Positions 44,151-53,967 of a stretch of DNA of 64,000 nucleotides are shown in pieces; the stretch's first letter is position 1; every line of letters begins with the position of its first letter. The stretch is from CALLPQ01 sp964421675 (GTDB lineage: Bacteria > Pseudomonadota > Alphaproteobacteria > Caulobacterales > Parvularculaceae). The notes beneath the pieces were generated by a model, which saw only the letters and a program-made list of their open reading frames with translations, ran no database searches and had not been told where the DNA came from. The position numbers and the translations under genes were made by a program. The DNA lies in NCBI GenBank assembly GCA_964421675.1, contig CAYQXV010000006.1, forward strand, positions 28,642-92,641, written 5' to 3'.

Positions 44151-45341
44151 ATGGATACTTGTCAAGTTGTTATTGCTGGCGCGGGACCGGTAGGCTCATT
44201 CGCTGCTTATTGCCTAGCCCAGAACAATATTGAAGTCATAGTTGTTGAAGCTAATGGTTTTTGCACAACTGATATGCGAGCCTCAACATTCCATCCACCA
44301 ACATTGGAAATGCTGGACTCTATTGGTGTCGCCCAACCCCTTATCGACAAGGGATTGAAAGCACCAATTTATCGGCATAGGGATCGTCAAACGGGACAGT
44401 ATATTGAGTTCGATTTTTCAGAACTCCATGATGCAACTCAATATCCCTTTCGACTGCAATGCGAACAATTCAAAATGGCAGAATTGCTAACGCAAAAATT
44501 AGCTGAACATCCCAAAGCCGATATGCGGTTTAGAAACCGGATCGTTCATTTTGATCAATGTGACGATCATGTCGATGTCTCCGTTGAAACTGACTTCAAT
44601 GTTAACAAAATACGAACAAAATATCTGGTCGGTGCCGATGGGGCCAATAGCATTATTCGCAAATGGCTGAATTTAAATTTTGAAGGGTTTACATATCCCG
44701 AGAAATTCCTAACGCTGAGTACACCCGCGCCAATTGATCAATATATCGATGATCTTTGTTATGTGAATTATGTTTCCGACCCTAAGGAATGGCTGGTATT
44801 GCTCCGTGTTCCCTCCGCTTGGAGAATATTGGTACCGGCGCATGAAGAGGATGACGTTCTAACATCTGATGCCTATAAGGACGCGCTTTTTTCAAGGCTT
44901 CTACAATCCGATGATAAGATCACGACAAATCATCGCACTGTATATAACGTGCACCAACGTGTGGTTAACAAATATAATAATGGCCGCGTTATCGTCATTG
45001 GTGACGCAGCCCATCTAAACAACCCTCTTGGCGGTTTTGGAATGAATAGTGGCTTGCATGACGCGTGGTCATTAACGTCCGCATTTGACGGCATCTTTAA
45101 CAAGGGCGGTGACGCGGATATTTTATTAGATTCATTTGATGATGAACGTCGTTCTATTATGCGAAGTTTTATCCAGGCACAAACAATAAAGAACAAAAAA
45201 GCAATGGAAGCGACGAGCGATGAAGCACAGCGCGCCTACGCGAAAGAATTGAGAAATATTAGCAATAATAGCGCAAGACGCCGCGAATTTTTGCTCTATC
45301 AATCAATGCTTAAATATCCAAAGCTTGCCAACGCCGCATAA
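44151..45341 (+). CDS. PHBH-like FAD-dependent monooxygenase
   Basis: A class A flavoprotein hydroxylase of 396 residues. The Rossmann motif GAGPVGSFAAYCLA, the DG motif YLVGADGANSIIRK and the GD motif VIGDAAHLNNPLGGFGMNSGLHDA are all present. Such enzymes hydroxylate or oxidatively open aromatic, pyrrole or pyridine-type rings with NAD(P)H and oxygen. It has no extra C-terminal domain. Neighbours suggest a role in the first oxidative steps on a ring substrate. The substrate is not known. Confidence 0.92.
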   Translation: MDTCQVVIAGAGPVGSFAAYCLAQNNIEVIVVEANGFCTTDMRASTFHPPTLEMLDSIGVAQPLIDKGLKAPIYRHRDRQTGQYIEFDFSELHDATQYPFRLQCEQFKMAELLTQKLAEHPKADMRFRNRIVHFDQCDDHVDVSVETDFNVNKIRTKYLVGADGANSIIRKWLNLNFEGFTYPEKFLTLSTPAPIDQYIDDLCYVNYVSDPKEWLVLLRVPSAWRILVPAHEEDDVLTSDAYKDALFSRLLQSDDKITTNHRTVYNVHQRVVNKYNNGRVIVIGDAAHLNNPLGGFGMNSGLHDAWSLTSAFDGIFNKGGDADILLDSFDDERRSIMRSFIQAQTIKNKKAMEATSDEAQRAYAKELRNISNNSARRREFLLYQSMLKYPKLANAA

Positions 45342-45471
45342 GTTATCTGATATTGCCGTCTGCAAAGACGGGCATGATAAATTTGAAACCGACACATCTG
45401 TTAAAGAATATTCAAGTCAGACAAATGCGGTTAGAAATATAGTGCCGTTGGCGTTACCACCGACGACAGAC

Positions 45472-46833
45472 TCAATTTTGCAAATCTTTTAAAATCAAGT
45501 TCGGCAAAAAGGCATTGTCCCAAGCTTGCTCACGTGAAAACTCCCGAGAGGGTGTCCCGCCCATACGCAAGATAAGTAGGTTTTCTGACGGAACCATATA
45601 GAGAACTTGATTTGAGTTTCCATCGAAAAGAAACAGATCATCAGCTGCATAGGGCGCACTGTGATATGTTGAAAAACTGTCAATATCTGGGTTATGTGCC
45701 CCGCGCCACTGCGTGAAGGGAGCGCCCAAATATACACCCAATCCTGCATGTTGATTTTCTGATGTTGGCTTGCGTATCTGCGCAACATAGCCTTCAGGTA
45801 AAATACGCGCGCCGTTCCATACACCATCTTGCAATAAAAGCTGTCCAATTTTGGCGAACGTTTCGGCTGGCAATAAAATGCAGCAGCCAGAATGCGCCAC
45901 TCCCCCATCGCGGTTAAGCCATATCTCGCCGCCCGCCGCACGAAGAGGGCGCAGAATTTGCTGAGAAACCCATTGCTCATAAGGTTGACCTGTGGCACGC
46001 GCGAGTAGCGGTGCAATAAGTTCAGCATTGGCATTTGAATAATCGTAACGCGTTCCCGGCTCGTGCAAGAGCGGATATTCGTTAATGAGAATATCTTCAT
46101 GACGCGGATGTAGGTAAGCACGATTCATGATGTCGTCAGGGGTCGGGGAAAAACTTTGCTGATGTAAACCACTGCGCATCCCAAGCAGTTGACGTATGGT
46201 TATATCTGCTTTGGGAGTGTCCTTCCATTCCGTCAAAAAGTCCGCTGCAGCTTGGTCAAGAGATTTTACATGTCCTTCAGCGATGGCGCGCCCCACCGCC
46301 ACAACACCCACAGGTTTGGCAAAAGACTTCCCATTTATTTTTGAGGCCGCATGGGCATCCTCAAAATACTGTTCCAGTAATATTTCCCCATCTTTAAGCA
46401 CCATAAGCGCTTCAGAATTTCTCTCGCCCGCATAACCAATCGCTGCTTGAATAGTCTCAGTATTTAACAAGGACCGTTCTGCTTTGGGAAGGCGGTTCGG
46501 GTTTGTAGCCCCCGCAATGGGAGCCAAGGTGTCATATAGTGATGAAGTTTTAGCCCCCGTACTAAAAACCTGAATCATACGGTTATATCGGTCAAGATAT
46601 GCGGCCTCATGGCGCGCCACTATTTCTGAAGTGACGTCGGTGTTTTCTTGGTCTGACAGTGTTTCTAGATTTGTTTGTGGTGCAGGCCCTTCGCTAACAG
46701 AGCTGGCGCTATCGCGGTGCTCGCCATCACCGCCGCTGCATGCACTCAAGAGCCCAAATATTGCTGAACTGATAATAAAAACTGGTGCTATTTTAGTTTT
46801 TTTCTGAGCGAGATGCCTCAAATCAATTTTCAT
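45472..46833 (-). CDS. Beta-lactamase-fold serine hydrolase, lipoprotein
   Basis: A 453-residue exported lipoprotein (Leu-Leu-Ser-Ala-Cys32). The active-site Ser-x-x-Lys is S170-F-A-K173 and the catalytic Tyr is near Y265 (RYDYSNAN). Family members include esterases and 6-aminohexanoate-dimer hydrolase, which cleave esters or linear amides outside the cytoplasm. It is the last gene after the first methyltransferase and its small partner (109 bases). An ester or amide of the catabolic substrate could be its target; not proved. Confidence 0.86.
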   Translation of the reverse strand: MKIDLRHLAQKKTKIAPVFIISSAIFGLLSACSGGDGEHRDSASSVSEGPAPQTNLETLSDQENTDVTSEIVARHEAAYLDRYNRMIQVFSTGAKTSSLYDTLAPIAGATNPNRLPKAERSLLNTETIQAAIGYAGERNSEALMVLKDGEILLEQYFEDAHAASKINGKSFAKPVGVVAVGRAIAEGHVKSLDQAAADFLTEWKDTPKADITIRQLLGMRSGLHQQSFSPTPDDIMNRAYLHPRHEDILINEYPLLHEPGTRYDYSNANAELIAPLLARATGQPYEQWVSQQILRPLRAAGGEIWLNRDGGVAHSGCCILLPAETFAKIGQLLLQDGVWNGARILPEGYVAQIRKPTSENQHAGLGVYLGAPFTQWRGAHNPDIDSFSTYHSAPYAADDLFLFDGNSNQVLYMVPSENLLILRMGGTPSREFSREQAWDNAFLPNLILKDLQN

Positions 46834-46942
46834 TTTGTGACTCTTTTTTGCTTAAATGAATTGCGCTCAATGAGCCTTTTCTTGAATTTAAAAGCCGCGC
46901 CAAGTGACGAAAAAATAATACTATTTAAAACCCTTCAGCCCG

Positions 46943-47296
46943 CTAGTCTTTAGCAGCAATCTCATCCAATAGGTTTTGATAGGCTTGCGGAGAGTCTATC
47001 TCTCCAAGTTCAGATGTTTCTTGATGCATAACAGCAAACAAACGATCAAGATAATCTTGCCGTCTTGTTTCGCGCGCAAGCAGCGCTTGGTCATCAAGTG
47101 TGAATTTTTCTATTTCTTCTGTCAGGATAATCCCTTTTTTATCGGCGACCCGCTCGATTAAATCCAATCGGTCACGCATCGAAGAAACTTCCTCTGCCAA
47201 CGCCAACGCAATTCCCATTACATAATCAACACTGCGATCATCAAAAAATTGCGGACGTTTGCCCCGCACTGTTTTCGGTAAAATAGGTTTTGTCAT
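46943..47296 (-). CDS. Small helical partner protein of the methyltransferase, copy 1
   Basis: A 117-residue, highly charged, largely alpha-helical protein with no family I recognise. It is a clear paralogue of the protein at 58996-59382: the shared blocks are RGKRP, a D-x2-VD near residue 22, ALA-E-S, R-R-x3-ER, KGI, EIE, and ET in the C-terminal helix. Heptad-like spacing suggests a coiled coil or dimer. It begins 52 bases after the methyltransferase stop. Its association with that enzyme in both modules suggests a subunit or activator. Confidence 0.75.
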   Translation of the reverse strand: MTKPILPKTVRGKRPQFFDDRSVDYVMGIALALAEEVSSMRDRLDLIERVADKKGIILTEEIEKFTLDDQALLARETRRQDYLDRLFAVMHQETSELGEIDSPQAYQNLLDEIAAKD

Positions 47297-47348
47297 TTAT
47301 TTTATCAAACCTTTATCGACGGACTTGCGCTCAAGTCTCTAATTAATT

Positions 47349-48560
47349 CTATTTTTGCGCGACCAGCACTTCCCAGCCACCGCCGGGCGCATATTCGCCA
47401 GCTTCGAAATCGCGATCAGCAACGTTTTGCGATGCTTCTACATCATTATTTTTGAGCTTTTGCGCAAACTCCATAATCGCCATGGGTGCGCTATCAAAAT
47501 GAATGTCGTCTTTTTTGAAGCCCGCTTTGGTTGCGAGTTCTACCTGATCAAGCTCGCGCATTGCGCCCCAAAACGGCTCATTATTATAATAGGTCTCATT
47601 ATCCAATATGAGCTGTGTGTAAACATCCATGTTTTCAAATGGCGGTAAATCTGCATGTATCATCATCCCGCCCGGCTTTAATATCCGATAACATTCTTCG
47701 AAAACTTTAGGCATGGCTTTGCCTGACGTTTCATGAAGTAAAATATGCGAAACAACCAGATCAAAGGACTCATCTTCATAGTCGAGTTGCGATGCATCTT
47801 GCTGAGCGAAATGAACTTTGTGGTCTAACGCTTCTGCCCTTGCATGGGCATAGCGTAAAATACCCTCGCCAATATCGACCCCGTGGACTTGCGCGTCCGG
47901 AAAAGTTTCCGCAAAGGGGAGCGTCGAATGGCCGACCGTGCAACCTAAATCTACAATGCTTTCTGGTTGAAAATCTGGGAATTTTCGCTTGATGTAATTA
48001 CAAACCGAACGACCCATATCATCGTTAAAAGGCCCCATATAGCCCATCGCATATAAATACACACCGCGATCATAAACCGCCCCAGCGGAAATATCGTTTT
48101 CACAAACACTATTTGCATAACCGCCAGGCATACAATGAATATCGACTGCGGTTGCATATCGCGGCGGTTCAAAACCCGGTTGCAGGGTAAGGCTACCCAA
48201 TGATGATTTTTTGGATTGCGCTTTTTCGATCAGCTCATCAAGCTGTCGCTCAACACTATCACAAACACTGCGCCACATCAGTTCCTGACTTGACCGTTGC
48301 AACGATAAATAGCTTTGGAAATACGAGTCCCCAGCTATTGCTTTGCGTGCCTCATGACGGTTTTCCGGAACGTGGCCATTTTCAGCCTGAAACTGCCGGG
48401 ACGATCGGTTTTCATAAACCAGCTTTACGCCCGGTAAAATTCTCTCTTGAATATATTGCTTAAAACTCTTGGCAAAATCCTGCCGAGCATGTTCATCTTT
48501 CGATGCGGATGGCAAAAGATCATGGGAATGTTGTTGGAAAATATTGACGGCGTCATTCAT
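47349..48560 (-). CDS. SAM-dependent methyltransferase with a large unknown N-terminal domain, copy 1
   Basis: A 403-residue protein. Residues ~200-305 are a class I SAM-binding Rossmann domain: motif I SIVDLGCTVGHS, the post-motif acidic GVDIGEG, and ILKPGGMM. The ~195-residue N-terminal domain has no family that I recognise, with the conserved IHCMPGGY block at ~141-148. A YNNEPFW block (~325-331) follows the core. Copy 2 (57785-58996) shares all these blocks. Substrate unknown; it could methylate a carboxylate, nitrogen or ring atom, or use the fold for another SAM-dependent reaction. Confidence 0.82.
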   Translation of the reverse strand: MNDAVNIFQQHSHDLLPSASKDEHARQDFAKSFKQYIQERILPGVKLVYENRSSRQFQAENGHVPENRHEARKAIAGDSYFQSYLSLQRSSQELMWRSVCDSVERQLDELIEKAQSKKSSLGSLTLQPGFEPPRYATAVDIHCMPGGYANSVCENDISAGAVYDRGVYLYAMGYMGPFNDDMGRSVCNYIKRKFPDFQPESIVDLGCTVGHSTLPFAETFPDAQVHGVDIGEGILRYAHARAEALDHKVHFAQQDASQLDYEDESFDLVVSHILLHETSGKAMPKVFEECYRILKPGGMMIHADLPPFENMDVYTQLILDNETYYNNEPFWGAMRELDQVELATKAGFKKDDIHFDSAPMAIMEFAQKLKNNDVEASQNVADRDFEAGEYAPGGGWEVLVAQK

Positions 48561-48859
48561 ATCGAAACGGTTCCCGTAATGTTTAAAAAGCTGCCTTCAA
48601 CAAGCATACAATATCGGGCAAGCTTCATCATAGAGAGCCCCGGTACTATAATGCGAAGGCACAGATATGGGGTCGCATATTCCTAAATTCTCTCGCCAGA
48701 TGGATATTGTTCACAAATTTCGCGGTACGGCCATCCCGCATATAGCCTCGCAGCAGTTTTTTCGTCTACCGAGCAACATCACCGACCACCTTCTATTTCG
48801 CGGCCAATCTTCTAAACTGTCTGTTCTAAAGCATTTTTCCTACAGGGTTTTCATTTTCG

Positions 48860-50050
48860 ATGACGATATCAACCAACACGTCCCCCCTTCGCGGTCTAAA
48901 AGTAATCGAATTCAGCCATATGATTATGGGACCATCGGTGGGGCTCATCCTCGCCGATTTAGGGGCCGAAGTCATCAAAGTCGAGCCTATTGGCGGAGAT
49001 AAAACGCGCCGCCTCAAGGGTGCTGGCGCTGGTTATTTCCCGATGTTTAATCGAAACAAAAAGTCAGTATGTATCGATTTAAAATCTGAAAAAGGGAAAA
49101 ACCTTGCCAAGCGCCTCATAAAAACTGCCGATATTTTCATCGAAAATATGCGGCCCGGCGCACTGGATAAGCTGGGGTTTGGATATGAGACATTATCGAG
49201 CGAAAATCCGAGACTCATCTATTGCTCGGAAAAAGGATTTTTAAGCGGGCCCTACGAGAACAGAACCGCCCTTGATGAAATTGCACAAATGATGGGCGGT
49301 CTTGCCTATATGACGGGGCCTCCGGGCCGACCATTGCGCGCAGGCTCTTCGGTGATCGATATAACCGGCGGCATGTTTGGCGTTATTGGCATCCTCTCCG
49401 CCTTGAGAGAACGCGATTTAACCGGCAAGGGATGTCAGGTCACGGCTTCTTTATTCGAAACAACTGTATTTATGGTAGGCCAACATATGGCCCAAAAATC
49501 AGTAACCGGACAAGCAGCAAAACCAATGCCCGCCCGAACATCAGCATGGGCAATTTATGATGTTTTCGATACGCTTGATGAAGAAAAAGTGTTTGTCGGC
49601 GTGGTCTCCGATACGCAGTGGCCAATTTTTTGTAAAACTTTTGGCTTTAACGATTGGCTGAACGACAAAACCTTGAGTGAGAATAATGACCGAGTCGCCC
49701 GGCGCGACGAAATTATAACAATTGTTCGCCAAACCTTTGCTCGATTTGAAAAACAAAAGCTCGTCGCCGAACTGGAAAAAGCCGGCCTTCCCTACGCCCC
49801 TATTACCCGGCCGGAGGATTTGTTTGAAGATCCTCACCTAACAGAGTCAGGGGGTCTCATTGAGTTAACTTTGCCAAACGGAGACGACACACGCTTGCCC
49901 GCACTGCCAATCGAGTTTGACGGAGAGCGTCCGGGGCGTAGCATTAGCCCCCCTCTGCCAGGTGCACACACGCGCGACGTTCTCGAAGCCTATGATATTG
50001 ATGATGATGAAATAGAGAAGATGATTTCTGAAACCGTAATTGGCGCTTAG
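48860..50050 (+). CDS. Class III CoA-transferase, copy 2
   Basis: A CaiB/BaiF-type CoA-transferase (396 residues) with EFSHMIMGPSVGLILADLGAEVIKVEP at the N-terminus and the predicted catalytic Asp near D167 (SSVIDITGG). It is followed after 11 bases by leuC-like, then leuD-like and HMG-CoA-lyase-like genes, so it likely activates the hydroxy-diacid made by the LeuCD pair. Citramalate or another alkylmalate is a reasonable guess. The divergent 299-base gap (48561-48859) holds an ATGCGA/TCGCAT inverted pair with 17 bases between. The ATG at 48860 has a weak ribosome site. Confidence 0.9.
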   Translation: MTISTNTSPLRGLKVIEFSHMIMGPSVGLILADLGAEVIKVEPIGGDKTRRLKGAGAGYFPMFNRNKKSVCIDLKSEKGKNLAKRLIKTADIFIENMRPGALDKLGFGYETLSSENPRLIYCSEKGFLSGPYENRTALDEIAQMMGGLAYMTGPPGRPLRAGSSVIDITGGMFGVIGILSALRERDLTGKGCQVTASLFETTVFMVGQHMAQKSVTGQAAKPMPARTSAWAIYDVFDTLDEEKVFVGVVSDTQWPIFCKTFGFNDWLNDKTLSENNDRVARRDEIITIVRQTFARFEKQKLVAELEKAGLPYAPITRPEDLFEDPHLTESGGLIELTLPNGDDTRLPALPIEFDGERPGRSISPPLPGAHTRDVLEAYDIDDDEIEKMISETVIGA

Positions 50051-50061
50051 AAAAATTGGCC

Positions 50062-51423
50062 ATGGCACAAACTTTATTTGATAAATTATGGGAGAGCCAC
50101 CGTGTCAAGCAACTTAGCGATGAGGAAGATCTCATCGCTATAGACCGGGTATTTCTTCATGAAAGAACGGGCGCGGCGACATTAAACGCACTCCTTGATC
50201 AAAAACGTGAGCCGTTTGACCCGTCACGCGTTTTTTGTGTGGTCGATCATATTGTCTCAAACAATGAAAACCGAAATCGCGATAGTGCCCGCTCGCCCAA
50301 TGGCGAGGATTTTATCCGCTCCGTTCGCAAAGCGGCAGAAAAATTTGACCTAACTTTGATTGATAGTGACGATCCACGCCAGGGCATCACACATGTGATT
50401 GCCCCAGAACTTGGTATTGCGCTGCCGGGCTTAACAATTATCTGCCCTGATAGCCACACATGCAGCCTTGGCGCCCTTGGTGCGTTGGCTTGGGGAGTGG
50501 GATCCAGTGCGGCAGAGCATGCAATCGCAACTGGTACGCTTCGGCTCAAGCGCCCGAGACAAATGCGTATTCATGTTGACGGTCAGTTGCAGCGCCCTGC
50601 CACCGCCAAAGATCTAGCGCTCTTTATTATCTCGAAATTTGGCGCAGACGGTGCAAAACGATGTGCAATCGAATTTACAGGACCCGCGATTGAGCAGATG
50701 TCCCTTGAAGAAAGGCTGACCCTTTGCAATCTGGCGGTAGAATTTTCAGCCTTTACTGCAATAATTGCTCCTAACAAAGAGGTTATTGAATATTTTGGAA
50801 ATCGTCCCATGGGGCCATCATCAACGACACTCGCACAAGCACAATCATTTTGGTCGTCTTTAAAGTCTGATGACGGCGCATCTTATGATGAAGACTATGT
50901 CATCGACGCACGCGACGTCGGGCCGATGATCAGTTGGGGCACCAGCCCGCAAGACGCTGCCCCCGGAAACGGTGCTTCTGGCGCGTCGGATTATATGGAT
51001 ATGGAACCGGGTCAAAAAATTGCTGGCACACCTATCGATGGGGCATTTATAGGCTCGTGCACAAATGGACGGCTTTCAGATCTTCGCCATGCGGCCGAAT
51101 ATTTGCGCGGAAAAACTGTCGCCAATCACGTTCGCGCCATATGTGTGCCCGGCTCACAAAAAGTAAAAGCGATGGCAGAGCGCGAAGGCATCGACAAAGT
51201 TTTTAAAGAAGCCGGTTTTGAGTGGGGAGCTGCGGGATGCGCCCTTTGTTTTTATGCAGGCGGTGAAACCTTTCCAAAAGGCGCGCGGGTGATCAGTTCA
51301 ACCAATCGTAATTTTGAAAGTCGTCAAGGGCCTGGCGTGCGCACGCACCTAGCAAGCCCCGCGAGCGTTGCCGCGTCGGCAGTTGCTGGTGTAATTGTCG
51401 ACATCACGGCAATAAGCAATTGA
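50062..51423 (+). CDS. LeuC-like (aconitase-superfamily) hydro-lyase large subunit
   Basis: An iron-sulfur hydratase large subunit of 453 residues (ATG at 50062, 11 bases after the CoA-transferase). Cluster ligands appear in IGSCTNG and the later GCALCFY; STNRNFESRQGPGVRTHLASP is the substrate-loop region. Leucine biosynthesis is unlikely because no leuB is nearby and the neighbours are catabolic, so a maleate-type diacid (citraconate, alkylmaleate) hydratase is more plausible. It pairs with the small subunit 15 bases downstream. Confidence 0.9.
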   Translation: MAQTLFDKLWESHRVKQLSDEEDLIAIDRVFLHERTGAATLNALLDQKREPFDPSRVFCVVDHIVSNNENRNRDSARSPNGEDFIRSVRKAAEKFDLTLIDSDDPRQGITHVIAPELGIALPGLTIICPDSHTCSLGALGALAWGVGSSAAEHAIATGTLRLKRPRQMRIHVDGQLQRPATAKDLALFIISKFGADGAKRCAIEFTGPAIEQMSLEERLTLCNLAVEFSAFTAIIAPNKEVIEYFGNRPMGPSSTTLAQAQSFWSSLKSDDGASYDEDYVIDARDVGPMISWGTSPQDAAPGNGASGASDYMDMEPGQKIAGTPIDGAFIGSCTNGRLSDLRHAAEYLRGKTVANHVRAICVPGSQKVKAMAEREGIDKVFKEAGFEWGAAGCALCFYAGGETFPKGARVISSTNRNFESRQGPGVRTHLASPASVAASAVAGVIVDITAISN

Positions 51424-51438
51424 AAAAGTAGCACAGCC

Positions 51439-52089
51439 ATGCCTAATCCAATAAAATCTGCAAAAAGTACCGCTGTCATTTTTTCTGATGATAATATTGA
51501 CACGGACCAGATCATCCCGTCGCGTGAAATCAAAAACGCCGGGCGAGACGGACTGGGCGAAGGGCTTTTCGCAAATCAACGATATTTAAACATCGAGACA
51601 AAACATATAAACCCCGACTGTCCCCTGAACGATCCCGCATTCGCAAATTCAACAATATTAATTGGCGGTGATAATTTTGGATGCGGGTCGTCACGCGAGC
51701 ATGCAGTTTGGTCGCTTTATGATTTTGGATTTCGCTGTATCATCGCCCCGTCCTTTGGCGAAATTTTTTACAATAACTGCATCAATAATGGATTGGCGCC
51801 GCTCACCATCACACCTCATGATATGCGCGAATTACTATCCCTGCTTGAGGAAAGACCCGATCAAATTTTAAGCGTGGATATTGAGGCTCAGTCAATCTCC
51901 ATAGGTGGTAATAGAATGATGAAATTTTCTGTTCCCATGACGGACAAACTAAGGTTGATCAATGGTCACGATCTCATCACATTGACCCAACAATATGATG
52001 ATGAAATTCGCGCTTTTGTAAAAGACGATCAAAATCTTCGCGCATGGGCCTATTGCGACCAACTTGCCAAACCAAGAGATAATCAATGA
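51439..52089 (+). CDS. LeuD-like hydro-lyase small subunit
   Basis: The small swivelling subunit (216 residues) that completes the active site with the LeuC-like chain. The GGDNFGCGSSREHAVWSL block and YNNCINNGL segment are typical of LeuD/aconitase domain 4. DDNIDTDQIIPSR at the N-terminus is also diagnostic. It overlaps the lyase start by 4 bases (ATGA), so the hydratase and lyase are translationally coupled. Confidence 0.9.
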   Translation: MPNPIKSAKSTAVIFSDDNIDTDQIIPSREIKNAGRDGLGEGLFANQRYLNIETKHINPDCPLNDPAFANSTILIGGDNFGCGSSREHAVWSLYDFGFRCIIAPSFGEIFYNNCINNGLAPLTITPHDMRELLSLLEERPDQILSVDIEAQSISIGGNRMMKFSVPMTDKLRLINGHDLITLTQQYDDEIRAFVKDDQNLRAWAYCDQLAKPRDNQ

Positions 52090-53021
52090 AAAATTCCATT
52101 ACAATCAGCGAAGTCGGGCCGCGAGATGGGTTGCAAAATTGCGACGGCATTATGCCAACACCTATCAAGAAAAAGTGGATCGAAGCGTTATACAAAGCAG
52201 GATTGCGAGAAATTGAGGTCGGCTCGTTCGTCCCGGCAAAACTCCTGCCACAGCTTGCCGATACAAATGTGATTGTCGAGCATGCACGAACCTTCAGCGA
52301 TCTTTGCGTGGCTGTACTGGTGCCGAACGCGAAGGGTGCGCAAAATGCAATCAATGCCGGTGCCCATAAATTAACATTACCGCTTTCTGTAAGCGAAACA
52401 CATTCATTGAAAAACCTTCGACGCAATCATTCACAGGTAATCGAAGAAGCGCGCGTCATTTCACAGATGATCGCGGAGCTTCCCGCCGGTTCCCGGCCGC
52501 ACTTCGAAGGATCATTATCCACTTTGTTTGGATGTACATTGGAAGGTGCCATTCCCGATAAACAAATATTGCAATTGACCGAACAATTGCTAGACGCAGG
52601 CGTCGATGAAATCGGACTATCTGACACAACGGGTTATGCGGACCCGGTTAGTGTGCGAAAAATGATCAAAAATGTGCGATCAGTTGCAGGCGCTGAGAAG
52701 GTCACTGGTATTCACTTGCACAACACCAGAGGGTTAGGGTTAGCAAATGCATTAGCTGCATATGAAGAGGGACTTACTACATTTGATGCCTCCCTTGGCG
52801 GATTGGGCGGCTGTCCATTTGCGCCGGGTGCAAGCGGCAATATCGCAACGGAAGACTTAGCGTTTATGTTTGAAGCCATGGGTGTACAGACAAATATTGA
52901 TATGGACGCTTTATTTGCAGCGCGTTCCTTTATCAAAGAAGGGCTGCCCGGCGAACCTTTATACGGCTTCACGCCGGAAGCCGGTTTACCGCTCGGTTTT
53001 TGCCCCGCTAAAAATATTTAG
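52086..53021 (+). CDS. Hydroxymethylglutaryl-CoA-lyase-like enzyme, copy 2
   Basis: A 311-residue lyase of the HMG-CoA lyase / DRE-TIM family: SEVGPRDGLQN, the barrel metal site IHLHNTRG, and the mobile Cys loop GGLGGCPFAPGASGN. It ends the CoA-transferase, leuC-like, leuD-like operon and would cleave the CoA ester made from the hydrated diacid, giving acetyl- or propionyl-CoA plus a 2-oxoacid. It is similar to but clearly distinct from copy 1 at 37404-38390. Converges with the VOC gene after 14 bases. Confidence 0.9.
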   Translation: MKNSITISEVGPRDGLQNCDGIMPTPIKKKWIEALYKAGLREIEVGSFVPAKLLPQLADTNVIVEHARTFSDLCVAVLVPNAKGAQNAINAGAHKLTLPLSVSETHSLKNLRRNHSQVIEEARVISQMIAELPAGSRPHFEGSLSTLFGCTLEGAIPDKQILQLTEQLLDAGVDEIGLSDTTGYADPVSVRKMIKNVRSVAGAEKVTGIHLHNTRGLGLANALAAYEEGLTTFDASLGGLGGCPFAPGASGNIATEDLAFMFEAMGVQTNIDMDALFAARSFIKEGLPGEPLYGFTPEAGLPLGFCPAKNI

Positions 53022-53035
53022 AGTAAAATCGACAT

Positions 53036-53944
53036 CTACCTTTTGCCGTAAGAAATCAACTCAATCCGTTCACCATCGGGGCCCAAAATTTGCGAAACAG
53101 CACACCCATTATAAGGCGCGCGTTGCACCATAACGCTGTCTTGATTTACCGCTGATAGTTCGAAATTCATAAAACTAATACAGATTAAACCGCGATCGAT
53201 AATCGCGTTAGGTTTCGCTTCAAGCTTTACGTTTGGCGCTTGATCCACTTCTAAAAAAACTGAACGACCCTGTCCTAGTGTATTCAATCGGTGCTTTGTA
53301 TCTAACGGAAGGTCAAAAACCCGGTTGATCGTTTTATAGGGTATTTCATGTTCTTCTTTAATTTGAGTGACCAGTAATGAGTTATAGAAATCACTGCTCG
53401 CTGCAAGCGAAGATGCATTCAAAATTACGATGAATATATGATCGACAAAGCTCGCTGCGAGAGGCAAATCGACATCGTCCATGCTGCCACGAATTTCGTT
53501 CAAATATAATATTTCCCCGTTTTTTCCTCGGCATTGAAATGGAAAAATTTTGTCCGTAAAGGGAAGCGCCTTTGGCGGAGCATAGGGTTTGAAATACTCC
53601 CCTGCTGTGAATTTTTCAAACAATCCCGCACTATCTTTTACCGTTAACTCAATGGCAAACCAAGTGTGAAGAGGGGCCGCGTCGGTCTCATTATCGCCGT
53701 CACACTCAATAAGACGAATAAAGACCGGGGCATCGCTTTTCGGCTTTAAAATATAAGAAGCGCGTCCGGCTGCATTTAAGTTTCCCAAAACCGCAGCATA
53801 CTCTTCGCAAATTGGCGCATCGTCTAAAATTTCATAGTCAAGTTCATCGCGGTAAGCGCTGACAGCATTCTCAATTTCACGAACACCTATGGTCGCCATC
53901 ACCGGACGCCCCGGTCCGTTTCGCGCATCGCCTAAATTAAACAT
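53036..53944 (-). CDS. Two-domain VOC superfamily protein
   Basis: A 302-residue protein built of two glyoxalase/dioxygenase-like halves (about 15-135 and 165-295). The first half begins MATIGVREIENAVSAYRDEL without the usual metal His. The second holds VDHIFIVIL and ends GERIELISYG with a Glu. The metal set looks incomplete, so it may bind or isomerise an intermediate. It lies 23 bases after the MFS gene on the same strand. An internal start at 53899 is possible. Function unknown. Confidence 0.72.
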   Translation of the reverse strand: MFNLGDARNGPGRPVMATIGVREIENAVSAYRDELDYEILDDAPICEEYAAVLGNLNAAGRASYILKPKSDAPVFIRLIECDGDNETDAAPLHTWFAIELTVKDSAGLFEKFTAGEYFKPYAPPKALPFTDKIFPFQCRGKNGEILYLNEIRGSMDDVDLPLAASFVDHIFIVILNASSLAASSDFYNSLLVTQIKEEHEIPYKTINRVFDLPLDTKHRLNTLGQGRSVFLEVDQAPNVKLEAKPNAIIDRGLICISFMNFELSAVNQDSVMVQRAPYNGCAVSQILGPDGERIELISYGKR

Positions 53945-53967
53945 AAATCACTCGTCTCAATCAGCTA

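Noticed and set aside
45356..45371. CCGTCT / AGACGG hairpin as terminator
   Set aside because: The stem is only six pairs and no T-run follows.
50062..52089. Leucine biosynthesis leuCD
   Set aside because: No leuB or leuA nearby and catabolic neighbours with translational coupling to a lyase.
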